Shown: positions 17,456 through 26,711 of the stretch, piece by piece
Position numbering within the stretch: the stretch's first letter is position 1
Layout of the letters: the number at the start of each line of letters is the position of its first letter
From: Dyadobacter sp. NIV53
Lineage (GTDB): Bacteria > Bacteroidota > Bacteroidia > Cytophagales > Spirosomataceae
Direction: 5' to 3'
Assembly (NCBI RefSeq): GCF_019711195.1
Contig: NZ_CP081299.1
Span: 5,118,501-5,182,500, forward strand
Length of the DNA: 64,000 nt
Position numbers and translations under genes: made by a program
Notes under the pieces: generated by a model
The model's database searches: none
Seen by the model: the letters and a program-made list of their open reading frames with translations, nothing else
Told to the model about the DNA's origin: nothing

Positions 17456-17627
17456 GTGGTTTAATTTTGTAACTGGTAATTTAATTTGTAAAATTACGTT
17501 TATCTTGTTTAAATAATATTGAAAAAAGCATAAAATCAATTCTGTATTATCTTTAAAAACGTCGATATTTGAACTCGTTTTAGTACAAAATATTGTCGCC
17601 TGCATAGCCTAACTATTCGATATTTTC

Positions 17628-19154
17628 ATGAGAAGATTTTTTTTACTGGCATTCGTGTTTGCCCCGCTTCTTTTATCTGCAAGTCCGAAATACTGGATTT
17701 ATTTAAAAAATAAAAACCTGAATACCAGTCCTGCGGTGTCTCCGCTGACTTTGGAAAACCGCCATAAAATGGGTCTGGCTATTTCGGATGTAACGGATTT
17801 TCCTGTAAGTGCGGATTATGAAACGGTTCTTCGTGAGAACTCAGTGAAAATTATCAACCGTTCCAAATGGCTGAATGCTGTGTCGGCCACACTGACCAGT
17901 GAACAAGCCAGCCGTGTTCGTCAGCTTGATTTTGTGCAAGATGTGGTTCAGATTGATCCGGGGTTTTATATTGCCAGAACACAACCCGTTGAAAAAGCAC
18001 AAATGGCACCGGTAATGTCACAGGTTCAGGCGAATGCTTTTCTAAAAGAAGGGATTTCGGCAAAGGATGTTACAATAGGTGTAATTGATGCCGGATTTTA
18101 TGGTGCCGATTCTTCACTTTCTTTAACTCAGATTTTCGATAACCACAGAGTATTAGGTATCCGGGATTATGTAAAACCAGGCCGGCCGGGTGATTTGTTG
18201 TTCAGTACAGCAGAATCGTTCTCGGATATGCATGGAACAGAAGTACTTGCAGCCATTTCCGGTATTGATTACAAAGACCAGATCCAGTACGGAATGGCAA
18301 CGAATGCTAAGTTTTATCTTGCACGTACCGATTATTCACTAAGGGAATACCGAGGTGAAGAGGATAACTGGATTGCGGCAATGGAGTGGATGGACAGTCT
18401 GGGCGTCCGTTTAATAAATACATCTCTGGGTTATGCCAAAGGTTTTTCTGATCCGAAAGAAAACTATACGCCTTCGCAAATGGATGGCAAAACCAGTGCT
18501 ATCAGCCGTGCAGCACAGATTGCCTCTGACAAAAAAGGAATTACACTGATCGTTTCGGCGGGAAATGAAGGTGACGACAAAGGCTGGGGCATAGTATCTA
18601 CGCCTGCTGATGCAAAAGGCGTTTTAGCGATAGGCGCTACCAATGGAAAGTTATGGAACCGAATCAGTTACAGCAGTACCGGCCCGGAGTTTTTATCTTA
18701 TGTGAAGCCTAATGTTTCATGCTTTTCTTTATACGGAACTTCTTTATCTGCGCCGGTTATTACCGGGTTTGCGGCATGCTTACTACAAGCTAATCCCAAA
18801 CTCACGAATAAAGAGCTTCTTGACCTGATTGAAAAATCGGCGCATTTATATCCGTATGGGAATAATTTTGTCGGATATGGCGTACCTCTGGCTTCCCGCG
18901 CTCTTGCCCTGATCAAAGCACCTTATCTGCCCAATAATTCCAGGCTTATTGAAGTGAAAGGCCGCAGCTGTGAAATTGACGTTACAAGCCTGGAACCACT
19001 CGTTGCGATATACAGGAAGAAAAATACCAAAGATGTTTTATCCCAGCAGGTGGCGAAGGTTCAGAATGGTAAAATTTCACTAAAACGCCAGAATGGCGAA
19101 CACTTTACGACTATTGATCTGAAAGACTCGGTAATAGAAGTAGAATGGAACTGA
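17628..19154 (+). CDS. Secreted subtilisin-like serine protease (S8)
   Basis: 508 residues with a signal peptide (1-18). An N-terminal propeptide-like region (20-120) is followed by the S8 catalytic domain: Asp154 in TIGVIDAGFYG, His202 in SDMHGTEV, oxyanion Asn313 in SAGNEG and Ser372 in YGTSLSAPV. A short C-terminal part of about 80 residues follows. No clear type IX sorting tail is seen, though ISLKRQNGEHFTTIDL near the end could be part of a degenerate one. Probably periplasmic or secreted for protein degradation. Monocistronic by its surroundings. Confidence 0.92.
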   Translation: MRRFFLLAFVFAPLLLSASPKYWIYLKNKNLNTSPAVSPLTLENRHKMGLAISDVTDFPVSADYETVLRENSVKIINRSKWLNAVSATLTSEQASRVRQLDFVQDVVQIDPGFYIARTQPVEKAQMAPVMSQVQANAFLKEGISAKDVTIGVIDAGFYGADSSLSLTQIFDNHRVLGIRDYVKPGRPGDLLFSTAESFSDMHGTEVLAAISGIDYKDQIQYGMATNAKFYLARTDYSLREYRGEEDNWIAAMEWMDSLGVRLINTSLGYAKGFSDPKENYTPSQMDGKTSAISRAAQIASDKKGITLIVSAGNEGDDKGWGIVSTPADAKGVLAIGATNGKLWNRISYSSTGPEFLSYVKPNVSCFSLYGTSLSAPVITGFAACLLQANPKLTNKELLDLIEKSAHLYPYGNNFVGYGVPLASRALALIKAPYLPNNSRLIEVKGRSCEIDVTSLEPLVAIYRKKNTKDVLSQQVAKVQNGKISLKRQNGEHFTTIDLKDSVIEVEWN

Positions 19155-19427
19155 AGTAATAATCCGAAAAATTTGAATTGATCTGTATTTCCTGGTTTCC
19201 CAATCTGTTGGGGGCAGGAATCGGCAATATTACACATCAAATATTATTTTGTGTTTTCTTGCAAGTAGTTGCGTTAACGAGCACACTTTTCAATTTTTGC
19301 AATTTTATTGATATACTTTCCGTTAGATTTATTTATCTTTATTGCGTCGATATGAGTTTTAACAAAATTATATTGCCATGATTTCTATTTCTAAATTCCT
19401 TAATCTCATTACTAAAGCATTATCCTA

Positions 19428-20717
19428 ATGAATACTTCCAGACGAGACGTTTTGAAAATGGCGGGTGTTGCACTGGCAGGCAGCACTCTTCCGACTATCA
19501 CTATTTTAAACCCGAACCGTGCATTTGCAGGTGTAAATACCGACACCCTGAAAGTTGGTTTGATCGGTTGTGGAGGACGTGGTTCCGGTGCTGCCAACCA
19601 GGCTTTGAAAGCAGATCCTAACGTGGTTTTACATGCTATGGGTGACATTTTTAAAGATAAAATGGATTCGTCTCTTGAAAATCTGACCAAGGTTCACGGA
19701 GCAAAAGTAAAGGTAGACGAAGGCCATAAATTCATTGGATTTGATGCATTTCAAAAAGTATTGGATTCGGGTGTTGACGTAGTAATCCTGGCAACTCCTC
19801 CGCATTTCCGTCCGGAGCATTTAACAGCCGCGATCAATGCAGGCAAACATGTATTCTGTGAAAAACCAGTAGCCGTTGATGCTCCCGGTGTAAGAAAAGT
19901 GCTGGAAGCTGCCAAACTTGCCAAACAGAAGAACCTTTCTTTGATGTCAGGATTTTGCTGGAGATATCATGAACCAAAACGCCAGAGTTTCTCAAGAATC
20001 CTTGATGGTGCAGTTGGCGATATTTCTGCTATTTACAATACTTATGATACAGGTACACTTTGGTCGTTTCCTCGTGTAGCCGGCTGGACAGATGCTGAAT
20101 ACGTATTGCGTAACTGGACTTATTATACCTGGTTAGCTGGTGATCATATTGTTGAACAGGCAGTTCACAGTATTGATATGATGTCGTGGGCAATGGGCGG
20201 AAAGCTGCCTATATCTGCGACCGGCACCGGTGGAAGGCAAGTGCGTACAGATTCTCTTTTTGGAAATATATTTGACCATTTTGCCGTGACCTACGAATAC
20301 GAAAATGGCGCAAAAGGGTTCCATCATTCACGTCAGCAGGCAAACTGTGAAAACAGTTACCTGGTAGAAACACTTGGTACAAAAGGACGTGCAATGGTGA
20401 ACTGTGCAAGAAATGTGCATGAAATATATGGACAAAAACCCTGGAAATACGAAGGCCCGCAAAGCGATATGTACCAGACAGAGCATAACGAATTATTTGC
20501 TTCAATCCGTAGCGGTAAACTGATCAATGACGGTGAAATGATGGCCCAGAGTACTTTATTGGCTATCATGGGTAGAATGGCTGCTTATACAGGAAAGAGA
20601 GTAACATGGGATGAAGCAATGAACTCAACAGAAAAACTTGGACCGGATACATACAGTTTTGATATGAAACCGCCTGTTGTTGAGGTTGCCAGGCCAGGTA
20701 TTACTTCTTTCTCTTAA
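19428..20717 (+). CDS. Gfo/Idh/MocA family oxidoreductase, exported
   Basis: 429 residues. The N-terminus has a twin-arginine signal (SRRDVLKMAGVALAGSTLP), so the folded, cofactor-loaded enzyme should be exported to the periplasm. The NAD(P)-binding motif GLIGCGGRGSG lies at about residues 44-54 and the dyad EKPVAVD near 144. The C-terminal domain carries HIVEQAVHSIDMMSWAMGG, with the likely catalytic His. Members act on sugars or sugar derivatives. The next gene, a TIM-barrel isomerase with a similar Tat-like signal, follows after 7 bases, so the two should work on the same substrate. Confidence 0.9.
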   Translation: MNTSRRDVLKMAGVALAGSTLPTITILNPNRAFAGVNTDTLKVGLIGCGGRGSGAANQALKADPNVVLHAMGDIFKDKMDSSLENLTKVHGAKVKVDEGHKFIGFDAFQKVLDSGVDVVILATPPHFRPEHLTAAINAGKHVFCEKPVAVDAPGVRKVLEAAKLAKQKNLSLMSGFCWRYHEPKRQSFSRILDGAVGDISAIYNTYDTGTLWSFPRVAGWTDAEYVLRNWTYYTWLAGDHIVEQAVHSIDMMSWAMGGKLPISATGTGGRQVRTDSLFGNIFDHFAVTYEYENGAKGFHHSRQQANCENSYLVETLGTKGRAMVNCARNVHEIYGQKPWKYEGPQSDMYQTEHNELFASIRSGKLINDGEMMAQSTLLAIMGRMAAYTGKRVTWDEAMNSTEKLGPDTYSFDMKPPVVEVARPGITSFS

Positions 20718-20724
20718 TAACGTT

Positions 20725-21660
20725 ATGCAAAGAAGAGATTTTCTTAAAAACAGTGCATTGGCAACAACTGCCGCGGTAGTAGGAACGGGTGCCATTGCAG
20801 CAGCAAATACTGGCATCTATGTGAAACCAGTTGCAGAATTACTTAGCCCGATAGCCCGGCCGATGGTGAAAAAAAGCCTTATGTGGGGAATGATCAAGGA
20901 AGACTTATCGATTATGGACAAGTTTAAGTTGCTGAAAGATCTTGGTTATGATGGTGTAGAGCTCGACTCTCCCGACAAACTCGATATGAAGGAAGTTCTT
21001 GAGGCCAGAGACAAAACGGGTTTGCTGATACCTGGAACAATCAATTCCATGCACTGGAAACTGCCATTGTCCGATCCCGACCCGAAGAAAAGGGAAGAAT
21101 GTGTGAAGTCAATTGAAAAAGCATTGTGGGATACCAAACATTACGGCGGTACAACAGTTCTGGTGGTACCGGGTGTGGTAAATGCCAATGTGAGTTATAG
21201 TGAAGCATACGAACGTTCGCAGGCGGAAATCCGTAAGCTACTTCCGGTAGCTGAAAAAACGGGTGTGAAAATAGCCATTGAAAATGTCTGGAACCAGTTT
21301 TTGCTAAGCCCTTTGGAAGCTGCAAAGTATGTCGATGATTTCAAACATCCGATGGTTGGCTGGTATTTTGATGTAGGGAACGTGCTCCGTTACAGCTGGC
21401 CTGCTTCCTGGATTGAGGCACTGAACAAACGCATATTAAAGCTCCATTTGAAAGAATTCAGCTTCAAAAAGCAAAATGATCTTGGGCTCTGGAAAGGTTT
21501 TGATGTTGAGTTTTTTGACGGTGATAACAATTGGCCCGAAGTGAACAAAGCATTGCAAAAAGTCGGATATTCCGGTTGGGCATCTGCGGAAGTTGCTGGT
21601 GGTGACAGGAAGCGTCTGTTAACTGTCCGGGAGAAAATGGATGAGATTTTTAAGGCGTAA
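20725..21660 (+). CDS. Sugar phosphate isomerase/epimerase-like TIM-barrel protein, exported
   Basis: 311 residues from the ATG at 20725. A longer frame opens at 20677 but overlaps the preceding gene and lacks the signal at its start. The N-terminus MQRRDFLKNSALATTAAVVG is a Tat-like signal (RRDFLK). The rest is a xylose-isomerase-like TIM barrel with likely metal ligands in YDGVELDSPD, KIAIENVWN, GWYFDVGNV and LHLKEF. It forms a two-gene unit with the Gfo/Idh/MocA gene, then a strong terminator. The substrate is unknown; a keto-sugar or inositol-type compound is a guess. Confidence 0.88.
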   Translation: MQRRDFLKNSALATTAAVVGTGAIAAANTGIYVKPVAELLSPIARPMVKKSLMWGMIKEDLSIMDKFKLLKDLGYDGVELDSPDKLDMKEVLEARDKTGLLIPGTINSMHWKLPLSDPDPKKREECVKSIEKALWDTKHYGGTTVLVVPGVVNANVSYSEAYERSQAEIRKLLPVAEKTGVKIAIENVWNQFLLSPLEAAKYVDDFKHPMVGWYFDVGNVLRYSWPASWIEALNKRILKLHLKEFSFKKQNDLGLWKGFDVEFFDGDNNWPEVNKALQKVGYSGWASAEVAGGDRKRLLTVREKMDEIFKA

Positions 21661-21680
21661 GAAATAAAAATTACTAAAAT

Positions 21681-21712
21681 AAGAAAAGCCCGGTTCGTGC
21701 CGGGCTTTTCTT
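21681..21712. terminator. Perfect 13-bp bidirectional terminator
   Basis: AAGAAAAGCCCGG (21681-21693) pairs with CCGGGCTTTTCTT (21700-21712) around a TTCGTG loop. It lies between convergent genes and can serve both strands. Confidence 0.95.
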
Positions 21713-21731
21713 ATTTAAAATTAATCCTTTC

Positions 21732-22175
21732 CTACTTCTTCACAGCCTTCCGATAACTCTTCAAGGCCGTAATTTTCAATTCGCCGTCTTCAACTTTTAC
21801 CTTTTTATATTCCTTAAATTCATTTTCTTTTCCCTTGAAACCGATGATACAAGAAAGGTCTTCCGGCCCTTTTTTCATTTCTACAACTGGCTGGATTCCG
21901 AAATCAGGGATCATCAGCGTATCTTCTACCTGCAATTCCTTATACTGAATTTTTAAAAGGTACTTAAAAGTCATTGGTGTTTCAAAAGCTTCAACGGCAA
22001 ATTTCCATTTATTGAGTTTGTCTTTATCTGCAACCGGTTCGCTGTAACTGGCAGCGGCTTCCTTTTTTACGTTAGCTCTTGTTTCTGAAATGTCGCCTTC
22101 ATCTGTGCCGGAATCGCTTTGTTTGTTACAGGATAGGAGGGTGAACACGAGTAATAATGACCAGTATTTTTTCAT
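21732..22175 (-). CDS. Lipoprotein of unknown function
   Basis: 147 residues. A hydrophobic signal ends in the lipobox LLSC (Cys16), followed by a Ser/Gly/Asp/Glu spacer as in exported lipoproteins. The remainder (about residues 55-147) is beta-rich and lysine-rich, with no family I recognise. The NKWKFAVEAFETPMTFKYLLKIQYKEL stretch suggests a small beta-sandwich. It stands alone: convergent with the TIM-barrel gene, and the sterol-desaturase gene upstream is 155 bases away. Confidence 0.75.
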   Translation of the reverse strand: MKKYWSLLLVFTLLSCNKQSDSGTDEGDISETRANVKKEAAASYSEPVADKDKLNKWKFAVEAFETPMTFKYLLKIQYKELQVEDTLMIPDFGIQPVVEMKKGPEDLSCIIGFKGKENEFKEYKKVKVEDGELKITALKSYRKAVKK

Positions 22176-22330
22176 AAATAAAGTGGTATATTCTTCAACA
22201 GTGAAGAATAAAGATAGAAAGCTCAGCTCACTAACCTAAATTATTCATAAAAAAGTATTTTTCCCAAATGCATTGCAATAGCAGAAATTGAAATTTGAAC
22301 ATTGCGAATTGAATATTTTCCAAAAGATAA

Positions 22331-23335
22331 TTAAATCTCCGTAACCTCTTCCAAATGCTGTTGCTTGTATTCTTTTTTGACCATTTCAGCTGTTTTATGA
22401 TCTCCGGTATGGCTCCATCCGGGCGGCATGAAGATGTATAATAGTTTATTTTTTAAGCCGGGGGCATGATAAACGTCTTTGGCCAGCACTACAATCTCGC
22501 CAAAATAAGCATCCAGAAAATCTCCTTTTTTCATAGGCCGGGAAATGCCGTATTCTATTTCAATATCTCTTTTCTCTTCCTGCAGTGTACCAAACGCCCT
22601 GTCCCAGATATTGAGCAAATTACAGAAGTTGGTATCCATATAAAGTGGATTTCTGGCATGATGTACCCGATGGTGGGAAGGGGTAAGGATAATCCTGTTC
22701 AGGAATCCCAGCCGTCCGTCTTTCAATACATTTTCACCGACATGAATAAATGCGCCCCAGGTTCCATCAATAAACATGATCAGGAAGAGCAATGGCGGAT
22801 TTACACCCAAAAGGATACAGATTGTGGTGCGGATAATATCGGCATAAGGAGCTTCCAGGAAAAAGTGTGCGTATGTGACTGACAGGTTCATGTATTCAGG
22901 TGCGTGATGTGTAGAATGCAGGCACCAGAATAACCGGACTTTATGGCCCAGATAATGATACACAAAATGAGCAAGTTCCCAGACAATGTAGCCGTAAATA
23001 AACCAGTACCAGGTAAGTTCAGTTTTAAAGATTGCGTAAGGTTCAAATAAACCTATGCAGAAAGCCACCATGGCAATGGAAATAAACCTGGAAATGAAAC
23101 GGTTAATAATGTAAGTAAAAAGTGAAATTTTGTATTGGGAAAATGTGTAACGCCGGTAAAACAAACTCCGGATAATCTCTATAACCAGTAACACCGGAAT
23201 GAATGGCCCCAAAACAGACTGAATTCCTTTTTGGGTTAGCAGTGCTTCATAATTTTCGGTCCTGACAATTTCAATAAGGCCCTCATAACCGAAAAAATCT
23301 GTAAATTCTTTTAAAATTGTTTCAAAAAAATCCAT
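22331..23335 (-). CDS. Sterol desaturase / fatty acid hydroxylase family protein
   Basis: 334 residues, a membrane di-iron enzyme. Histidine clusters are visible: HFVYHYLGH, HSTHHAPEYM and, after further membrane helices, HRVHHARNPLYMDTN. Four or five membrane helices flank them. Family members hydroxylate or desaturate lipids, sterols or carotenoids with oxygen; the substrate here cannot be told. No sterol or carotenoid genes are adjacent. Confidence 0.9.
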   Translation of the reverse strand: MDFFETILKEFTDFFGYEGLIEIVRTENYEALLTQKGIQSVLGPFIPVLLVIEIIRSLFYRRYTFSQYKISLFTYIINRFISRFISIAMVAFCIGLFEPYAIFKTELTWYWFIYGYIVWELAHFVYHYLGHKVRLFWCLHSTHHAPEYMNLSVTYAHFFLEAPYADIIRTTICILLGVNPPLLFLIMFIDGTWGAFIHVGENVLKDGRLGFLNRIILTPSHHRVHHARNPLYMDTNFCNLLNIWDRAFGTLQEEKRDIEIEYGISRPMKKGDFLDAYFGEIVVLAKDVYHAPGLKNKLLYIFMPPGWSHTGDHKTAEMVKKEYKQQHLEEVTEI

Positions 23336-23783
23336 GACTTCAACAGGTAAAAGTTTGTATACGAATTGATTAAAAAGACTTTAAAAACCGGGTTCTACTT
23401 TTTTCTTATTTTAATGTAGCTGCAAAAAATGGTCTGGGATATTGTATAACGAATTCTCATCTATTTATACTATTTTACACCCCGATTGATTTGTTGGTGG
23501 TTTTCCGGTTCCAGATAGCCTGCTTGTAGTTTAAAATCGGCCGAAAGAATATTATTGGAACTTTACCGAATGAAGGATTTCAATGTAAAAATTTCCTTAA
23601 TTATATCAGTCGGAGGTACTATAGGTGATCAATAATAATAACCATTTAGCGATTTGGAGAAGTTAAAACAATCTGAATGAAATCAACTCCTTCATGGTTT
23701 CAATGCTGATAATGTTTGTAAATAGCTCTGTTACTAAATTAACAATTGATCATTAACACTTAACCATTCATTAACCCCTTTTT
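23336..23783. other. 448-bp divergent intergenic region
   Basis: No gene or RNA is recognised. It must hold the promoters of the sterol-desaturase-like gene (minus) and the nucleoside-recognition gene (plus), but no convincing -33/-7 pair was found. The right end (23738-23777) shows a 14-bp period: ATTAACAATTGATC is followed by ATTAACACTTAACC and a third, decayed copy directly before the next gene. Confidence 0.5.
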
Positions 23784-25019
23784 ATGGCGTTAAACTACAT
23801 TTTTGTTGCCTTTTTTGTAATTGCTTTTGTAATTGCCACACTCAAATTTATCCTAACCGGTGATGTCCAGGCATTTAAGGCGATTACAGAGGGCATGCTC
23901 GAAATGGCGAAAATAGCCGTAATGGATATCGCACTGCCTTTGACCGGAGTTATGACATTCTTTTTAGGGATACTGAATGTTGGCGAAAGAGCAGGGATTA
24001 TCAATGCGCTCGCCCGGTTTATCGGTCCTTTTTTTAACAAATTTTTTCCGGAAGTCCCTGCCGACCATCCTGCTAATGGTCAGATGATCATGAATTTCTC
24101 AGCAAATATGCTGGGACTGGATAATGCTGCAACGCCGTTTGGTTTAAAAGCCATGCAGAGTCTGCAGGAACTGAATCCTGATAAGGACACTGCATCCAAT
24201 GCGCAGATCATGTTTCTGGTCTTACATACTTCCGGCCTTCAGATTATTCCGTTGTCAATTATTGCACAAAGAGCCATTCTGGGTGCAGAAAGTCCTTCCG
24301 ACATTTTCATTCCCTGTGTTGTCGGGACTTATATTACTACCGTTGCGGCGATGCTCATTACTGCGGCATGGCAAAAAATCAACTTGTTCAACAGGTCGAT
24401 CATGCTTGGATTGGGAATCGCGACCACTGTTATGGCCTTGCTGTTGTGGTATTTATCTGGCTTGCCTAAAGAGCAGATTGAGAAGATTTCAATTTTTACT
24501 GGAAATTCTATTTTATTGTCTGTGATTGCCGGTTTTCTTTTTTGGGGTTTGGTAAAAAAAGTAAATGTTTTTGAGGCCTTTATCGAAGGTGCCAAAGCTG
24601 GTTTTACCACAACTGTAACGGTGATTCCCTATCTGGTTGGTTTGCTTGTGGCCATCAGCGCATTCCGTAATTGCGGTGCCATGGATTATCTGATTGATGG
24701 ATTAAAATTTCTATTCTCTTTTTCGGGCTTTAATACAGATTTTACAGATGCATTACCCGTAGCATTAATGAAGCCTCTGAGTGGAAGCGGAGCAAGGGCG
24801 TTAATGATTGATGCCATGAAAGAATTTGGCCCGGATTCATTCGTCGGCCGGCTTGTTTGTATTTTTAATGGATCGGCTGATACCACTTTATATATCGTTG
24901 CACTATATTTCGGATCAGTCGGAATTAAAAATACGCGGTATGCCATAGTGGCCGGACTCATTGCCGATCTGATTGGTGTAGTTGCCGGTATCTGGCTCGG
25001 ATATCTCTTCTTTCATTAA
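23784..25019 (+). CDS. Nucleoside-recognition (SpmA-SpmB fusion) membrane protein
   Basis: 411 residues with about ten membrane helices. Two nucleoside-recognition (Gate) domains are joined in one chain, as in the fused form of spore maturation proteins SpmA and SpmB. The first half carries NFSANMLGLDNAATPFGLKAMQ and the second half PLSGSGARALM, then CIFNGSADTTLYIVALYFGSVG. In non-sporulating Bacteroidota the role is unknown; transport is likely. The gene is apparently single; a weak terminator follows. Confidence 0.9.
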   Translation: MALNYIFVAFFVIAFVIATLKFILTGDVQAFKAITEGMLEMAKIAVMDIALPLTGVMTFFLGILNVGERAGIINALARFIGPFFNKFFPEVPADHPANGQMIMNFSANMLGLDNAATPFGLKAMQSLQELNPDKDTASNAQIMFLVLHTSGLQIIPLSIIAQRAILGAESPSDIFIPCVVGTYITTVAAMLITAAWQKINLFNRSIMLGLGIATTVMALLLWYLSGLPKEQIEKISIFTGNSILLSVIAGFLFWGLVKKVNVFEAFIEGAKAGFTTTVTVIPYLVGLLVAISAFRNCGAMDYLIDGLKFLFSFSGFNTDFTDALPVALMKPLSGSGARALMIDAMKEFGPDSFVGRLVCIFNGSADTTLYIVALYFGSVGIKNTRYAIVAGLIADLIGVVAGIWLGYLFFH

Positions 25020-25057
25020 TATCATTACCAAAGAAATTACCCTTTTACCTACATATG

Positions 25058-25090
25058 CAACCGTCCGTATAAAATGGATGGTTGTTTTTT
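25058..25090 (+). terminator. Terminator after the nucleoside-recognition gene
   Basis: CAACCGTCCGT (25058-25068) pairs, with G-U pairs, to ATGGATGGTTG (25074-25084) and is followed by TTTTTT. Confidence 0.7.
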
Positions 25091-25130
25091 ATGGTATCAT
25101 GTAATATTGATTATCTAACCTACACAAGCA

Positions 25131-26624
25131 ATGATTAAATCGTTACGAAAATCCGTATTTTATACATTCCTGATTGCCGGATTTACCTCGTTTCAAATGG
25201 TTTTTGGACAAACCAAAGTACAGCAGCCACCCAATACGTATTCGCTTGAAGATTGTATCCGTCAGGCTCTTGAAACAAACCCGCAGGTGAAGATTTCAGA
25301 ATTACAGGTGCAGACCAACGCCAATATTTTTCAACAGTCACGCTGGCAACGTTGGCCAAGTTTGAGTTTCAGTGCAGGGCAAGGGTTTAGTTCAGGTCGT
25401 AATATTGACCCTTATACCAATAATTATGTTCAGCAGAATGTAACATCCAACAGTTACCAGCTAGGTTCCTCAGTTGTACTTTTTAACGGATTTCAATTAC
25501 AAAATGCTGTGAGAAGAAACGACGTTAATTTAAAAGCGAGCCAAAAAGATCTGGATGCTGTACGTAATGATCTGATGCTTAATGTTGCATTATCCTATTT
25601 GCAGGTAATTACCAACGAAGAGCTGATTGATGTTGCTACTAGCCAGGTAACGGCGTCGTCATTGCAGGTTGAGCGTACAACAAGACTGGTACAGGCAGGT
25701 ACCCTTGCAGAAAGTAATTTGCTTGACCTGCAGGCACAGCTGGCCAATGATGAACTTACTTTGGTAAATGCCCAGAACAATCTGGAAACGGCCAAACTTA
25801 ATTTGAAACAATATATGAATATGCCGGGAAGCGAACCGATTGAAGTGGTGAAAATCCCGGTTGCTGACCCGACCTTACAAGCTTACGATGCAACAATCCA
25901 GGAAGTTTTTGATACTGCACTGGGTAATCTTCCACAAATGAAGGCTGCTGAACTAAGGGTGGAATATGCCAAAAGATCCGTAGAATTTGCCAAAGGAGCG
26001 GGTATGCCATCGTTAACATTAAACGGGGGAATAGGAACAGCTTATTCCAGTGTGGCTCCCAAACAGCGATTTATTGCAGATGGCTCAGGAAGCACAACCG
26101 TTGAAGTCCCATCGGCTACAAACTTTGTGAGATATGGCGATTTTACATTACCGGTTATACAGAAAGTAACTACTCCTAACGGTTCCATACAGGACTTTGG
26201 ATATCTCAACCAGCTAGACGGAAACAGGAACACATCTGTCAATTTGAGTTTACGCATTCCGATTTTCTCCAATTTCCAGGTGAAATACAATGTTGCCAAT
26301 GCTAAGATTCAGCAGAAAACTACGGAATACCAGGCTCAGCAGGTGCATTTGAATATCCGTAAAAATGTAGAACAGGCTTATATTGATATGAACAACTCTG
26401 CGAAACGTTATTCTGCAACTGCTAATCAGGTTCGCGCCTTAACGGAGGCTTTTCGTGTGGCGCAGGTTCGTTTGGATGTCGGTTCTATTAATTCTGTTGA
26501 ATATAACATTGCCAAAGCAAACCTGGATCGTGCCAATTCGAATTTGATCCAAACCAAATATGACTACGTCTTTCGTACCAAAATCCTGGATTTTTATATG
26601 AACCGTCCGTTATCCGACTTCTAA
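25131..26624 (+). CDS. TolC-family outer membrane efflux protein
   Basis: 497 residues. A signal peptide (about 1-27, ending in FGQ) is followed by two tandem outer-membrane-efflux repeats. Each begins in helical sequence of the type SLEDCIRQALETNPQVKISELQ and includes VNLSLRIPIFSNFQVKYNVANAK in the second. It forms the outer-membrane exit duct of a tripartite pump. The next gene encodes the periplasmic adaptor, 87 bases away. No inner-membrane pump gene follows. Confidence 0.93.
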   Translation: MIKSLRKSVFYTFLIAGFTSFQMVFGQTKVQQPPNTYSLEDCIRQALETNPQVKISELQVQTNANIFQQSRWQRWPSLSFSAGQGFSSGRNIDPYTNNYVQQNVTSNSYQLGSSVVLFNGFQLQNAVRRNDVNLKASQKDLDAVRNDLMLNVALSYLQVITNEELIDVATSQVTASSLQVERTTRLVQAGTLAESNLLDLQAQLANDELTLVNAQNNLETAKLNLKQYMNMPGSEPIEVVKIPVADPTLQAYDATIQEVFDTALGNLPQMKAAELRVEYAKRSVEFAKGAGMPSLTLNGGIGTAYSSVAPKQRFIADGSGSTTVEVPSATNFVRYGDFTLPVIQKVTTPNGSIQDFGYLNQLDGNRNTSVNLSLRIPIFSNFQVKYNVANAKIQQKTTEYQAQQVHLNIRKNVEQAYIDMNNSAKRYSATANQVRALTEAFRVAQVRLDVGSINSVEYNIAKANLDRANSNLIQTKYDYVFRTKILDFYMNRPLSDF

Positions 26625-26711
26625 AATGGGTAAGTGACTGAACGTATTTAAGCAGAGAAAAAGAAATTAATTAAGTTATCCTTTACAAACAATAGTATAA
26701 TTAATAAAAAT

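Noticed and set aside
17456..17605. Longer N-terminus for the Xaa-Pro aminopeptidase
   Set aside because: The 50 extra residues do not resemble the family and would leave only 22 bp of divergent space before the subtilase gene.
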